The notes under the pieces: model-generated | What the model was told of the DNA's origin: nothing | The model's database searches: none | The model's input: only the letters and a program-made list of their open reading frames with translations | Made by a program: the position numbers and the translations under genes | Shown here: positions 34,067-44,000 of the stretch, one piece after another | How positions within the stretch are numbered: the stretch's first letter is position 1 | How the letters are laid out: every line of letters starts with the position of its first letter | NCBI GenBank assembly: GCA_002392965.1 | Contig: DGIA01000010.1 | Coordinates: 1 to 64,000 of the forward strand | Reading direction: 5' to 3' | From: Bacteroidales bacterium UBA3834 | Lineage (GTDB): Bacteria; Bacteroidota; Bacteroidia; Bacteroidales; P3 | DNA length: 64,000 nt

Positions 34067-34492
34067 TTCCAAGTCGTCGGGGGCGTATTCTTCCTGTACC
34101 GGCGGCTCGGGGTTGATGTTGTCGCGGGTGATGTATCCCTTGTAGGTCTCGTTGATTTGTTGCAGGAAGGCGTAGGCCTCGAGGCGGGTGCGGAAGTCGC
34201 CCACCTTCACCTTGAAATTGGGTTCGTCATAGACGATGTAGGCTTGCACTCCGGGGTAGTCGAGCATGAAGCGGTCGCGCAGGTTGAAGGCGTTGGTCTT
34301 CGAGTTGGCACCGCTCAGCGACGCAATCTGCACACGGAAACCCGGAATGGTCTTCACACGGCTGTTCAGCTCGATGTGCTTCTCCACCATCTGGTTCACC
34401 CCCACATCGCCGCGCACGGTGACGCGACCCTGTTGCGCGGCCAGAAGACACGGAGCCGCCAAGGCAAGCAATAGTAACCAGAAATGTCTCAT
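34052..34492 (-). CDS. SPOR-domain secreted protein
   Basis: A 146-residue protein with a signal peptide (residues 1-19, ending LLAAQ) and a SPOR domain (GFRVQIASLSGANSKTNA to VKVGDFRTRLEAYAFLQQI, about 51-115) that binds denuded glycan strands of peptidoglycan. A TTG two codons upstream of the ATG at 34492 would overlap the previous stop by 4 nt and is an alternative start. Likely cotranscribed with the Usp gene. Confidence 0.88.
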   Translation of the reverse strand: MRHFWLLLLALAAPCLLAAQQGRVTVRGDVGVNQMVEKHIELNSRVKTIPGFRVQIASLSGANSKTNAFNLRDRFMLDYPGVQAYIVYDEPNFKVKVGDFRTRLEAYAFLQQINETYKGYITRDNINPEPPVQEEYAPDDLESSDE

Positions 34493-34494
34493 TT

Positions 34495-35319
34495 TCAACT
34501 GTTGATGTCGGTCACCACGCTGATGGGGCGCACGGTAAGCACGGGAATGTTGGACAGGTTGATCATCTGCTGGGCATAGGTGCCGAGAAGGAGGCTGGTG
34601 AGCGCCGACTCCTGCTCGGTCATGATGGCAATCATGTCGGCGTTGTGCTTTTCGGCATACTCCAATGTGGTGAGGGTGACGTTCTTGTTTTTCTCCACAG
34701 GGAGCTTCTCGGTGATGTATTTCACCTCGTTCTTGTCCAGGTAACGCTCCACCATTTTCACATAGTTATCCACAATGAGACGTATGTCGGGTGTGGTGGA
34801 GGTGTAGAGACCCAGCAGGTGGATGGTCGAGCCGAAGGTCTTGGCGAAGGTGGCGGCGTAGGCCACTTTTTGACGCGTGTCGTCGCTGCTGTCGATGGGC
34901 ACCACGATGGTTTCCAATGCTTTGTTGAAGTTGAAATCTTCACGCACGATAAGCACGGGCACGGTGCTCTGCTCGATGGTGCGGTAACTGTTGCGCCCCA
35001 GCAGGCTTTTCTTCATGCCGCTCATGCCGTGGGTGCCCACAATGAGCAGGGCGGCATTGTCCTCCTTGGCCTGGGCGCACAGCTCGTCGGCGGGGTTGCC
35101 CTCGCGCAGCACATACTCCAGTTTGATGTTTTTCAGCAGGTGAGCCACTCCGGCGTTGCGGCGCTCGATCTCGGCGCGGATGGGGCCTTCGTCCTCGTTC
35201 TTCTCTTTCACATATACCAGCCTGATGTCGCTCAACCAGCGGTTTGCAATGTCAATGGCCAGATCGACGGCATAGGCCGAACCGGCAGAAAAATCGAATC
35301 CAACAACTACTCTGTTCAT
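34495..35319 (-). CDS. tandem universal stress protein (UspA family)
   Basis: A 274-residue protein made of two Usp domains. The first (residues 1-142) holds VVGFDFSAGSAYAVDLAIDIA and the ATP-type loop GTHGMSGMKKSLLGRNSYRT, with PVLIVRED closing it. The second (143-274) starts IVVPIDSSDD and ends NIPVLTVRP but its loop (TEQESALTSLLLGTYAQQ) lacks the clear G-2x-G-9x-G pattern. The family acts in cytoplasmic stress adaptation and nucleotide binding. Confidence 0.92.
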   Translation of the reverse strand: MNRVVVGFDFSAGSAYAVDLAIDIANRWLSDIRLVYVKEKNEDEGPIRAEIERRNAGVAHLLKNIKLEYVLREGNPADELCAQAKEDNAALLIVGTHGMSGMKKSLLGRNSYRTIEQSTVPVLIVREDFNFNKALETIVVPIDSSDDTRQKVAYAATFAKTFGSTIHLLGLYTSTTPDIRLIVDNYVKMVERYLDKNEVKYITEKLPVEKNKNVTLTTLEYAEKHNADMIAIMTEQESALTSLLLGTYAQQMINLSNIPVLTVRPISVVTDINS

Positions 35320-35345
35320 GTTTTTGGGGTGCTATAATTCGGGTA

Positions 35346-35377
35346 CAAAATTACAAAATGTTTTTCAATTGGCCAAA
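35346..35377 (-). promoter_or_regulatory. Bacteroides-type promoter of the Usp-SPOR operon
   Basis: On the minus strand TTTG (35374-35377), a 20-nt spacer and TAATTTTG (35346-35353) match the consensus exactly. Confidence 0.7.
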
Positions 35378-35480
35378 AAAAAGTTGTAATGCGCTGATAA
35401 TCTAAATGTTTACTGCCGTATGACACTTAGCTTCCTCTGTAATGCATTGATTTTTAGCCTTGAAACCCCTCTGGTTCAGT

Positions 35481-35535
35481 ACTGACCAGGTAATGACTAG
35501 GTAATGCCTAGGTACTGCCTAGGTACTGCCTCTAT
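35481..35535. repeat. 11-nt tandem array D (5 units)
   Basis: Units ACTGACCAGGT, AATGACTAGGT, AATGCCTAGGT, ACTGCCTAGGT and ACTGCCTCTAT. It lies in the 619-nt gene-free gap 35320-35938, which also holds array E, two divergent promoters and no recognisable gene. Confidence 0.85.
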
Positions 35536-35673
35536 AGGGAGCACGGAGGCAGAGGGTAGGGTGTATAGGGGCGGAAAGAGACGATTGGGGTGTGGGAAAT
35601 GCCTGATTGGGTGATGTGTAACCAGCTGGTAATAAGGTTGAAAGGTGTATTTCTTTGTGGGCGCCCATAGTTT

Positions 35674-35739
35674 AACCTAGGTGAAACCTAAGTTTAACCT
35701 AGGTGAAACCTAGTACCAACCTAGTACCAACCTAGTGTC
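35674..35739. repeat. 11-nt tandem array E (6 units)
   Basis: Units AACCTAGGTGA, AACCTAAGTTT, AACCTAGGTGA, AACCTAGTACC (twice) and AACCTAGTGTC. It shares the CCTAGGT core with array D 140 nt upstream but is in a different register. Confidence 0.88.
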
Positions 35740-35851
35740 AACATTGAGGCAGTCTTGCATCGTGGTGTGAGGAGAATGGGAGAGAGGATGGTTGGCTGGT
35801 GTTGGGAAAGGCGGGAATGGGTAGGGTGGCGGGGTGTGTTGAAAAAAAAAT

Positions 35852-35882
35852 TTTGCCATATCGGAAATTATGTATATTTTTG
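35852..35882 (+). promoter_or_regulatory. Bacteroides-type promoter of the rnf operon
   Basis: TTTG at 35852-35855, a 19-nt spacer and TATTTTTG at 35875-35882 match the consensus exactly. The leader to the rnfB ATG is about 50 nt. Confidence 0.72.
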
Positions 35883-35938
35883 CAAATATTTTTAAGTAAA
35901 AGGTATCACGCTGAAATCCTAAAACAATAACAAACGAT

Positions 35939-36850
35939 ATGACTCATGACATTCTGATTGCGGTATTGATTCTGGGCGCCTTGGGTGTCCTCTTTGCCGT
36001 GGTGCTCTACATTGTAGCTCAGAAGTTTAAAGTGGTTGAAGACCCTCTGATCGACGAGGTGGCCGAGGTGCTGCCGGGCGCCAACTGCGGCGGCTGCGGC
36101 AAGGCTGGCTGCCGCGCTTTCGCCGAGGCCTGCGTGGCCCAGGGAAACATGGAGGGCCTGCGCTGCGCCCCCGGCGGCGATGCGGTGATGGCCAAAATCG
36201 GCGAGTTGCTCGGCTGCACGGTTGAGCAAAGTGAGCCCCAGGTGGCCGTGGTGCGCTGCCATCCGGCCAACTGCGGCGAGAAGCGCCGCTCCAACTATGA
36301 CGGCTTGAAGAGCTGTGCATTTGCCAATACGGTTTATACCGGCGAGAACGGCTGTCCTTTCGGCTGTCTCGGTTGCGGCGACTGTGTGGCTGCGTGCCAG
36401 TTCGACGCCATCCACATGGGCCCCGACGGGGTGCCGGTGGTCGATGCCGACAAGTGCACCGCCTGCGGCGCCTGCGCCAAAGCCTGTCCGCGCCGCGTCA
36501 TCGAGCTGCGCAACAAGGGTAAGAAAGACCGCCGTGTGTATGTCAGCTGCGTGAACAAGGAGAAAGGCGCTGTGGCCATGAAGACCTGCGCCAACGCCTG
36601 CATCGGCTGCGGCAAGTGCGCCAAGGTGTGCCCCATGGAGGCTATCACGGTGGCCGACAACCTGTCGTATATCGACTACAAGAAATGCATCGCCTGCCGC
36701 AAGTGCGTGACGGAGTGCCCGACCAAGGCCATCAAGGATGTGGGCTTCCCCGCTCCCGCCGTCAAGCCTGCCCCCAAGCCTGCCGAAGCGGCTCCCGCGG
36801 CCGAGAAGGTCGAGATTCCCGTGGCCGAAAAGGTGGAAGTTAAGAGTTAA
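35939..36850 (+). CDS. rnfB: Rnf complex subunit RnfB
   Basis: A 303-residue Fe-S subunit of the ferredoxin:NAD+ oxidoreductase that pumps Na+ or H+. An N-terminal membrane helix (residues 5-28) precedes the Fe-S domain (GANCGGCGKAGCRAFAEAC, near 45-63) and then several ferredoxin-type 4Fe-4S motifs (CPFGCLGCGDCVAAC, CTACGACAKACP, CIGCGKCAKVCP, CIACRKCVTECP). A Pro-Ala-Glu-rich tail ends the protein. The stop codon lies inside a GTTAAGA repeat. Confidence 0.96.
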   Translation: MTHDILIAVLILGALGVLFAVVLYIVAQKFKVVEDPLIDEVAEVLPGANCGGCGKAGCRAFAEACVAQGNMEGLRCAPGGDAVMAKIGELLGCTVEQSEPQVAVVRCHPANCGEKRRSNYDGLKSCAFANTVYTGENGCPFGCLGCGDCVAACQFDAIHMGPDGVPVVDADKCTACGACAKACPRRVIELRNKGKKDRRVYVSCVNKEKGAVAMKTCANACIGCGKCAKVCPMEAITVADNLSYIDYKKCIACRKCVTECPTKAIKDVGFPAPAVKPAPKPAEAAPAAEKVEIPVAEKVEVKS

Positions 36851-36869
36851 GAATTAAGCGTTAAGAGTT
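36838..36869. repeat. AT-rich direct-repeat spacer rnfB-rnfC
   Basis: Copies of AGTTAAGA and AATTAAG-like units fill the end of rnfB and the short gap to rnfC. Similar repeat spacers lie at 38207-38250 (GAATTCAGA-type) and 39259-39290 (AAAGTTTAAAG-type) in the same operon. Confidence 0.7.
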
Positions 36870-38198
36870 ATGAAGACATTCCGAATGGGTGGTGTCCACC
36901 CCGAAGAGAACAAGATATCGAACGATGCCGCCATCGAGGTGATGCCTGTGGGCAAGCAGATGGTGGTGCTGATGAACCAGCACCTGGGCGCCCCGGCCAC
37001 GCCGGTGGTGCAGAAAGGCGACAAGGTGAAGGTGGGCCAGCTCATCGGCGAGGCTCAGGCCTTCATGTGTGCCAATGTGCATTCGCCCGTGAGCGGTACG
37101 GTGCTGAAAGTTGAACCCTGCAAGGACGCCTTCGGATTGGCCAAGCCCGCCGTCTATATCAATGTGGAAGGCGACGAGTGGATGGAGACCATCGACCGCA
37201 CGCCCGACATCAAGCGCGAGTGCACACTCGAGCCCAAGGAGATAGTGGCCAAGTTGAAGGAGATGGGTATCGTCGGTCTCGGCGGTGCCACATTCCCCGC
37301 ACATATCAAATACAGCGTGCCCGAAGGCAAGAAGGCCGAATACTTGATCATCAACGCCGCCGAGTGTGAGCCTTACCTCACCAGCGACTACCGGGTGATG
37401 ATGGAGCATGCCGAGGAGGTGTGCATCGGCGTGAGCATTCTGAGGAAGGCCCTGGGCGTGCCCAATGCCTATATCGGCATCGAGAGCAACAAGCCGCTGG
37501 CCATAAAGAAGATGCAGGAGATGGCCAAAGGATTCGAGGGTATTATCGTTGAGCCGCTGAAGGTGAAATACCCGCAGGGCGCCGAGAAGCAGCTCATCAA
37601 TGCCGTGACCGGCCGCAAGGTGCCCAGCGGCAAACTGCCTATCGACGTGGGATGCGTGGTGTCGAACCTCGGCACCGCCTTCGCCGTCTATGAGGCCATC
37701 CAGAAGAACAAACCTTTGATTGAGAACATACTGACTGTGACTGGCAAGGAACTGCCGAGCCAGCACAACTATATTGTGCGCATCGGCACCACCTACAATG
37801 AGATTATCAGCCACAGCATCGGCCAGCTGCCCGAGACCACCGGCAAGGTGATTAGCGGCGGCACCATGATGGGCAAGGCGGTGGTGAACCTCGACGCGCC
37901 GACGGTGAAGGGCAACAGCAGCGTGCTGGTGATAGGAGAGAAGGAAGCCAGACGCAATGTGGAGACGGCTTGTATCCGATGCGGCAAGTGCATGCACGCC
38001 TGCCCCATGGGATTGGAGCCCTATCTCTTCTCGCAGCTTGTCAAGCTGAACCGCATCGAAGAGGCCAAGGCGCACAACATCCTCGACTGCATCGAGTGCG
38101 GCTGCTGCTTCTTCAGCTGCCCGGCCAACAAGCCGCTGACCGACGAGATACGCCTCGGCAAGAACAAGGTGCGTGCCATGATGGCCGCCAAGAAGTAG
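36870..38198 (+). CDS. rnfC: Rnf complex subunit RnfC
   Basis: A 442-residue peripheral subunit that oxidises or reduces NAD(H). The N-terminal HPEENK motif and barrel-sandwich segment (FMCANVHSPVSGTV) precede the Nqo1-like FMN/NADH fold with GLGGATFPAHIKY (near residue 133) and NAAECEPYLTSDYR. Two 4Fe-4S motifs close it: CIRCGKCMHACPMGL and CIECGCCFFSCPANK. Length is typical of the short form. Confidence 0.97.
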   Translation: MKTFRMGGVHPEENKISNDAAIEVMPVGKQMVVLMNQHLGAPATPVVQKGDKVKVGQLIGEAQAFMCANVHSPVSGTVLKVEPCKDAFGLAKPAVYINVEGDEWMETIDRTPDIKRECTLEPKEIVAKLKEMGIVGLGGATFPAHIKYSVPEGKKAEYLIINAAECEPYLTSDYRVMMEHAEEVCIGVSILRKALGVPNAYIGIESNKPLAIKKMQEMAKGFEGIIVEPLKVKYPQGAEKQLINAVTGRKVPSGKLPIDVGCVVSNLGTAFAVYEAIQKNKPLIENILTVTGKELPSQHNYIVRIGTTYNEIISHSIGQLPETTGKVISGGTMMGKAVVNLDAPTVKGNSSVLVIGEKEARRNVETACIRCGKCMHACPMGLEPYLFSQLVKLNRIEEAKAHNILDCIECGCCFFSCPANKPLTDEIRLGKNKVRAMMAAKK

Positions 38199-38259
38199 TC
38201 AAGGGCTATGAGTTAAGAATTCAGAATTCAGATTTAAGAATCAAGACTTATTATAAATT

Positions 38260-39258
38260 ATGAATCTATTGAATATATCGGGCTCGCCCCACGTGCACAG
38301 CGACGAGTCAACCAAGAAAATCATGTGGCGCGTCAATCTGGCCCTGGTGCCGGCATTGCTGGTCGCCATCGCCTATTTCGGAGTGAACGCCCTGCTGGTG
38401 AGTCTCATCTCGGTGGCGGCTTGTGTGCTGTTCCAGTGGCTGATAGAGAAGTTTATCATGAAGGTGCCGACCACCATTTGGGACGGTTCGGCCATCGTCA
38501 CCGGCCTGTTGTTGGCATTCAATGTGCCGGCCACGGCCGATATGCTGTGGATTGTCGTTATCGGAGCCCTGGTGGCTATCGGCGTCGGCAAGATGACTTT
38601 CGGAGGCTTGGGGCGCAACCCCTTCAACCCTGCGCTGGTAGGCCGTGTGTTCCTGCTTATCAGCTTCCCGGTGCAGATGACCACCTGGCCCAAGGTGGGC
38701 GCATGGTTTCCCACACACCTGATGACCGATGCCAACAGCGGTGCCACCCCCCTCGGAATCATCAAAGAGGGTGTGAAGAGCGGCCAGAGCATCAGTGACA
38801 TCATGTCGTCGGCCGATATGCCGTCGCTGATGCAGATTTTCCTGGGACACATGGGTGGCTCGATGGGAGAGATATCCGCCATCGCCATCTTGCTGGGTGC
38901 CATCTATCTGCTTTGCCGCAAGGTCATCAGCTGGCATATCCCCGTGGCCTTCATCGGCACGGCTTTTGTCTTCAGCGGCATCCTGTGGCTAGTCAATCCC
39001 GAGCACTACCTGGATCCGCTGACCACCATCCTCACCGGCGGCATCATGCTGGGTGCCTGCTTCATGGCTACTGACATGGTGACGAGCCCCATGGCCAAGA
39101 GCGGACAGCTCATCTTCGGCTTCGGCTGTGGCCTGCTGACCATCGTCATCCGCAACTGGGGTGCCTATCCCGAGGGTGTCAGCTTCGCCATCCTCATCAT
39201 GAACAGTATCACGCCGCTGCTCAACCGCTGGTGCAAACCTCAGCGCTTTGCGGAATAA
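38260..39258 (+). CDS. rnfD: Rnf complex subunit RnfD
   Basis: A 332-residue polytopic membrane subunit. The SGATPLG motif (about residues 164-170) holds the Thr that carries covalently bound FMN in characterised RnfD/NqrB. GLGRNPFNPALVGRVFLL and the ending TDMVTSPMAKSGQLIFG are family blocks. It forms part of the electron and cation path through the membrane. Confidence 0.96.
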   Translation: MNLLNISGSPHVHSDESTKKIMWRVNLALVPALLVAIAYFGVNALLVSLISVAACVLFQWLIEKFIMKVPTTIWDGSAIVTGLLLAFNVPATADMLWIVVIGALVAIGVGKMTFGGLGRNPFNPALVGRVFLLISFPVQMTTWPKVGAWFPTHLMTDANSGATPLGIIKEGVKSGQSISDIMSSADMPSLMQIFLGHMGGSMGEISAIAILLGAIYLLCRKVISWHIPVAFIGTAFVFSGILWLVNPEHYLDPLTTILTGGIMLGACFMATDMVTSPMAKSGQLIFGFGCGLLTIVIRNWGAYPEGVSFAILIMNSITPLLNRWCKPQRFAE

Positions 39259-39292
39259 AGTATAAAGTTTAAAGGTTTAAAGTTTAAAGATT

Positions 39293-39856
39293 ATGGCAAA
39301 GAAAGCTCAATCTACGCTACCCAATATGCTCATAGCGCTGACGGCCATCGCTCTGGTGGCGGCGGCGGCACTGGCAGCCCTCAACGGAGTGACCAAAGAA
39401 CCTATTGCCCAGGCCCAGCAGGCCAAGGTGGAACAGGCCATCAGTGCCGTGCTTCCGGCTTTTGAAAAACTTGAAGACCAGACGGTCGATGGCTATCTCT
39501 GCCATCTGGGTTACGATGCAGAAGGCCATGTGGTCGGTGCCGCTGTCGAGGCAGGCAACGACAAAGGTTTCGGAGGCCACCTGCAGCTGATGGTGGGCTT
39601 CGACAAAGAAGGTCAGGTCAGCGGATACCAGATACTTGAGACCCATGAGACCCCCGGTCTCGGTGCCAAGGCTTCCACGTGGTTCCAGCAAGGGAACAAG
39701 GGTGACATCATCGGACAGAATCCCGTCGCCGAGGCTCTCGGCGTGAAGAAAGACGGCGGTGCGGTGGATGCCATCAGCGGCTCGACCATCACTTCGCGTG
39801 CTTTCCTCGGTGTCGTCAACGATGCCGCACAGGTGTTTTCACACATCAACCAGTAA
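39293..39856 (+). CDS. rnfG: Rnf complex subunit RnfG
   Basis: A 187-residue subunit with one N-terminal membrane anchor and a periplasmic FMN-binding domain. The covalent flavin site S(G/S)(A/S)T is DAISGSTITSRA near residue 163, its Thr the expected FMN attachment point. HETPGLGAKAS is the other family signature. FMN transfer needs ApbE, which is not encoded in the window. Confidence 0.96.
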   Translation: MAKKAQSTLPNMLIALTAIALVAAAALAALNGVTKEPIAQAQQAKVEQAISAVLPAFEKLEDQTVDGYLCHLGYDAEGHVVGAAVEAGNDKGFGGHLQLMVGFDKEGQVSGYQILETHETPGLGAKASTWFQQGNKGDIIGQNPVAEALGVKKDGGAVDAISGSTITSRAFLGVVNDAAQVFSHINQ

Positions 39857-39868
39857 AAATCACGACTT

Positions 39869-40468
39869 ATGAAGACTGCAGATATTATCAAAAACGGACT
39901 GATTAAGGAGAACCCGACCTGGGTGCTCGTCCTCGGCATGTGCCCCACGCTGGCTACCACGACCAGTGCCATCAACGGCCTTAGCATGGGTTTGGCCACC
40001 ACTTTTGTGTTGATGATGTCCAATATGGTCATCTCGCTGCTGAAAAATGTCATCCCCGACAAGGTGCGCATCCCTGCCTTCATCGTGATTATCGCCACCT
40101 TTGTGACGATGGTGGAGATGGTGATGAAAGCCTATCTTCCGGCCCTCTACGACAGTTTGGGATTGTTTATCGCCTTGATTGTGGTGAACTGCATCGTGCT
40201 GGGACGCGCCGAGGCATTTGCTTCGAAGAACAATGTGGGTCAGTCGTTCATCGATGGCCTTTTCATGGGCTTGGGCTTCACCTGGGCGTTGACCCTGCTG
40301 GGCATGGTGCGCGAACTGCTTGGCACGGGATGCTTCTTCGGCCACTCGCTCATCGGCGGTGCCGACGGCATGCTGATGATGATCCTGCCTCCGGGAGGTT
40401 TCCTGGCGCTTGGATTGCTGATGGCGCTCATTAATGCCATCCGTCGCAGGAGTGTTAAAAAGTCATAA
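39869..40468 (+). CDS. rnfE: Rnf complex subunit RnfE
   Basis: A 199-residue six-helix membrane subunit. The ENPTWVLVLGMCPTLATTTSA opening and ILGRAEAFAS-like VLGRAEAFAS block identify RnfE rather than its paralogue RnfA. It is the last rnf gene here; the expected rnfA does not follow, and the next gene is an unrelated secreted protein 75 nt downstream. Confidence 0.94.
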   Translation: MKTADIIKNGLIKENPTWVLVLGMCPTLATTTSAINGLSMGLATTFVLMMSNMVISLLKNVIPDKVRIPAFIVIIATFVTMVEMVMKAYLPALYDSLGLFIALIVVNCIVLGRAEAFASKNNVGQSFIDGLFMGLGFTWALTLLGMVRELLGTGCFFGHSLIGGADGMLMMILPPGGFLALGLLMALINAIRRRSVKKS

Positions 40469-40543
40469 CTAAATGTTAAAATGTGAGCCAAAAAGGCAAT
40501 CTTGTGCGTCTTTATGGCAGATAATTAAAAAAGGGAGAAAAGT

Positions 40544-40993
40544 ATGAAACGGTTATTTCTGCTGGGTATGCTTGTAATGGCAGCCTCTATGGTGTCGGCA
40601 CAGAATTGTGCCGCCCTTCTGTTGCCTTATTTCGGCAGTGCCGAATTAACGGCGCAATTCGCACAAGATCATCCGGAAAAGTTCAACTACCACTGCTGTG
40701 AGGCACGTGCGGCTTTCTACGAGTCGGATACGGTGCCCGCGGGAGCCGAGTTGCGCAGTATTACGGAAGTGAGAGACAAGGTGACAGGTGTGGCTCTGTC
40801 GGCCGACTTTGTGGTCGATTTGAACACATTGAGCTACTATGCCTACAACTTCTACGAGGGATTTCAGGCACATCATTACTATTGTAATGTGACGTACTGT
40901 TTTTCCACGCCCTCCTCGTCCCATCCCTATCTGGTGCTCCGCTCGATAGACGACATGAAGGCAGAGGCGATGAAGCTTTTCGAGAATAGATAG
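40544..40993 (+). CDS. small secreted protein of unknown function
   Basis: A 149-residue protein with a signal peptide ending SMVSAQ and a mature part with five Cys (NCAALLLPY, YHCCEARAAF, YYCNVTYCF). I do not recognise a family. It sits where rnfA would be expected but has no membrane helices beyond the signal. It precedes a type-B T9SS cargo gene by 23 nt and may be cotranscribed with it. Confidence 0.65.
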   Translation: MKRLFLLGMLVMAASMVSAQNCAALLLPYFGSAELTAQFAQDHPEKFNYHCCEARAAFYESDTVPAGAELRSITEVRDKVTGVALSADFVVDLNTLSYYAYNFYEGFQAHHYYCNVTYCFSTPSSSHPYLVLRSIDDMKAEAMKLFENR

Positions 40994-41016
40994 TCTCACA
41001 TTTTGATATTATAGAT

Positions 41017-44000
41017 ATGAAAAAGTTATATTGTGTTGTATTGTTCGCAGCCATGCTTCTTGCCGGAAGTTCTGTTGCTGCGCAAGGTGATGGCGAATAT
41101 GTTGTTCGTCTGGATGCCAATACCAATGGCAGCGTGGTGAATGTGAACGGAGGTGCCATCACCCTTCGTGATGACGATTCGCAAGGTTTCCCTGTCGGAT
41201 ATGCAAATCCCATGTTGGGTATTGACTACCATATCACCCTTGTGGGAGGCTGTTCGACCGGTGGTCATATCGCTGTGATTATAGATACGTTGTCAGTCAG
41301 TTGCCTTGACACCGTGTATATCTATGACGGTCCTGATACCAATGGTCTTCTGTTGGCCAAGTTCAACAGTTTTACCGGCAATGTGGCCGAAGGAGACTTC
41401 ATATATGAGAGTCCGTCGAACACCACCGGAATGATCACCATCCGTTTCCGTACAGATCCTCTCACAGATCTCAATCGTGTAAATCTCCCGTGTGAAGCTG
41501 ATAATGGCGGTATTGGTCGAGGTTTTGTCTTCAATGTGGCATGCAGCCGGCCGTGTGAAACGGTAAAACCTGTCATTGACACGATGTTCTACCGTACACG
41601 CAACGGTGTCATTTACGACTCGGCTTTCCTTCAACTGGTACACGTTTATGACACAGTTCTGAAGGATGAGGATATCCTTGCGACGATTGTGAATGGCGAT
41701 ATCAATGACAGTATCGACCATATCGACACCAACGACTTTATTGGCGCCAATCTTTGCATCGGCGATGGTGTGATTTTCCGCGGTTACGGCGACTATTCCT
41801 ACCGCTACGGTTACTATATTCCTAATGATTCAACATCGTTTTACCGTTGGTTTATGGGAAACGGCGACGACTCTATTGTCGGTATAGGACAGTCGTTGGT
41901 GGAGTACAATGATTACCAGCGAACAGGATGCTTTGATGTGTCGTTGTATATGAAGGACTCTGCCGGATGTGAGGCTACAGACCCGGCCATGGTGCGTGTG
42001 CGAACCTCTCTCAACCCGATCAAGACCATCTTTACCCTGCAAGATATCTGCAACCGTGATTCTCTGATGGTGAACATGGGTTATGATGGAGAAAATGCCA
42101 CCCTGACCCTGCGAAAAGTGGAACAGGACAGTACCGTCAGTAAGACCTATGAGGTGCGAACATTCATTCCTGATGGATGCTACTGTGCTACGCCTTCCTA
42201 TTTTGAAGCTCCTGTGGAGTTTACAGAATTCCCCAACGCACGAAAAGTTACTTCTGCCAAGGATATCTGCTCTATTTGCATCAATATGGAGCACTCATTC
42301 TTGGGAGACTTTTACCTGACCATTGTATGCCCCACTGGACAGGAAGCTGTTCTTAAATGGGGTAACCCGTCCCAGTGCCCGCCGGTAGGTCTTCCTGCGC
42401 AGGCTCCGCAATCCTATACTGATCAGCAAACGGGTATTTCCCAAACCCTAAACGGAGGCTCTTACGGTTCCGGTGATTTCCTCGGATTCCCGTATGATGG
42501 CGGATGGCCGGGCATTAGCGATGGCTCCAACAAGTGTGACTCGTTACAGAATCCGTATGGTGTAGGTCTTGACTACTGCTTTAGCCGCGATTCCCACTAT
42601 ACCCTTGTCACTGGTGACAATGCCGGTACGATATGGAGTTCCGCCAGCCTGAATCCTTCTGGTAACTTCTACATTGTTTCTTCTGGCAATATGGTCAATT
42701 TGCCTGTGACATTCCCTCCCATTCCCGCAGGTTTCTCTTATGCAGGTACGAACCCGGGATCTGGTACGATGAATACCAAAAAGCCCAGTGACCACGAGAA
42801 CAAAACTGACTACTATCTGCCGTGGGCTACATTTAAAGAATTGGTTGGCTGTCCCCTGAATGGACTTTGGAAGATTCGTGTGTATGATACATGGGGTGCA
42901 GATAATGGATGGATATTCAACTGGACGCTTGATATCTGTAATACCAGTGAAAACGATTGCAAATATGAGGTTGGACTCGACTCTCTTATTTGGCGACCCA
43001 AGCCCGATTCTATCTATCATGACTATGACCTCGGCCATTACCGTGGTTTGGAGGTGCACAAAGAATCGCCCACAGTCAGCTGGATTCTTTCGCCCGACAC
43101 TGCTGGCACTTTCCCCATTGATGTGTTGGTTTATGATGCATTTGGTTGCGTGTGGGATACAACCACCAGAATCACTTCTTACTGGACTCCTCAGCCCGAC
43201 TTGGGTCCTGACACGGTCCTTTGTGGTGTCGATAGCAAGATACTTGATGCCACTGATCGCCATTCTGCCACCGAGAATTACACCTACCAGTGGTCACCCT
43301 ATCCTGCCACCACCGACACCATTCGTACGGCTACCGAGACCGGCGGTGATGTGACCTATGTGGTGCAGGTGACCAACACCAAGGGGGCAGGTGGCTCCAC
43401 TGTCTGCCAGACCCGCGACACGGTGGTTATCGGTATGCGTCGCCAGCCGCTGCCCAGTTTCATGCCCAGCCCCTTCGTCTTCGAAGGCTGCGATCCCTTC
43501 ACATTGAGCTTCGAGAACATGAGTATAGATGCAGATAAGCACTTCTGGGACTTCGGCGATGGTGTCACTTCGACCTTGGCCAGTCCTACCCACACATTTG
43601 CTGCAGGTATCTATGATTTGAAATACTATGCCACTTCGGCCGATGGTTGTATCGACTCGGTCATCAGCCCGCAGTCTATAGCAGTCTATCCGGCACCGCA
43701 GGCGGCCTTTGCCTGGGAACCGCTCTACCCGTCGGTATTGCACCCCACGGTGACTCTCGACAACCGCACCTCGCCCAAGACGGAGAATACCCACTACTTC
43801 TGGGAGGTACAGTACAATCCTGACAATCCCCGTTCGGTCCATACGGTCACCGACGAGAATCCTGTGTTTGACTTCTCCCAGTATATTGAGGATGACCCGT
43901 CTGGTCTCTACAGCGTGCGTCTCATTGCCCGCACCGACAATCTGGCCCCCTCGGGCAACATGGTCTATTGTCGCGATACCGTTGAGAACACCATCCTGCT

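Noticed and set aside
40544..40993. Divergent or degraded rnfA
   Set aside because: The protein has a signal peptide and a soluble Cys-containing body, with none of the six helices or the conserved CPxLG motif of RnfA.
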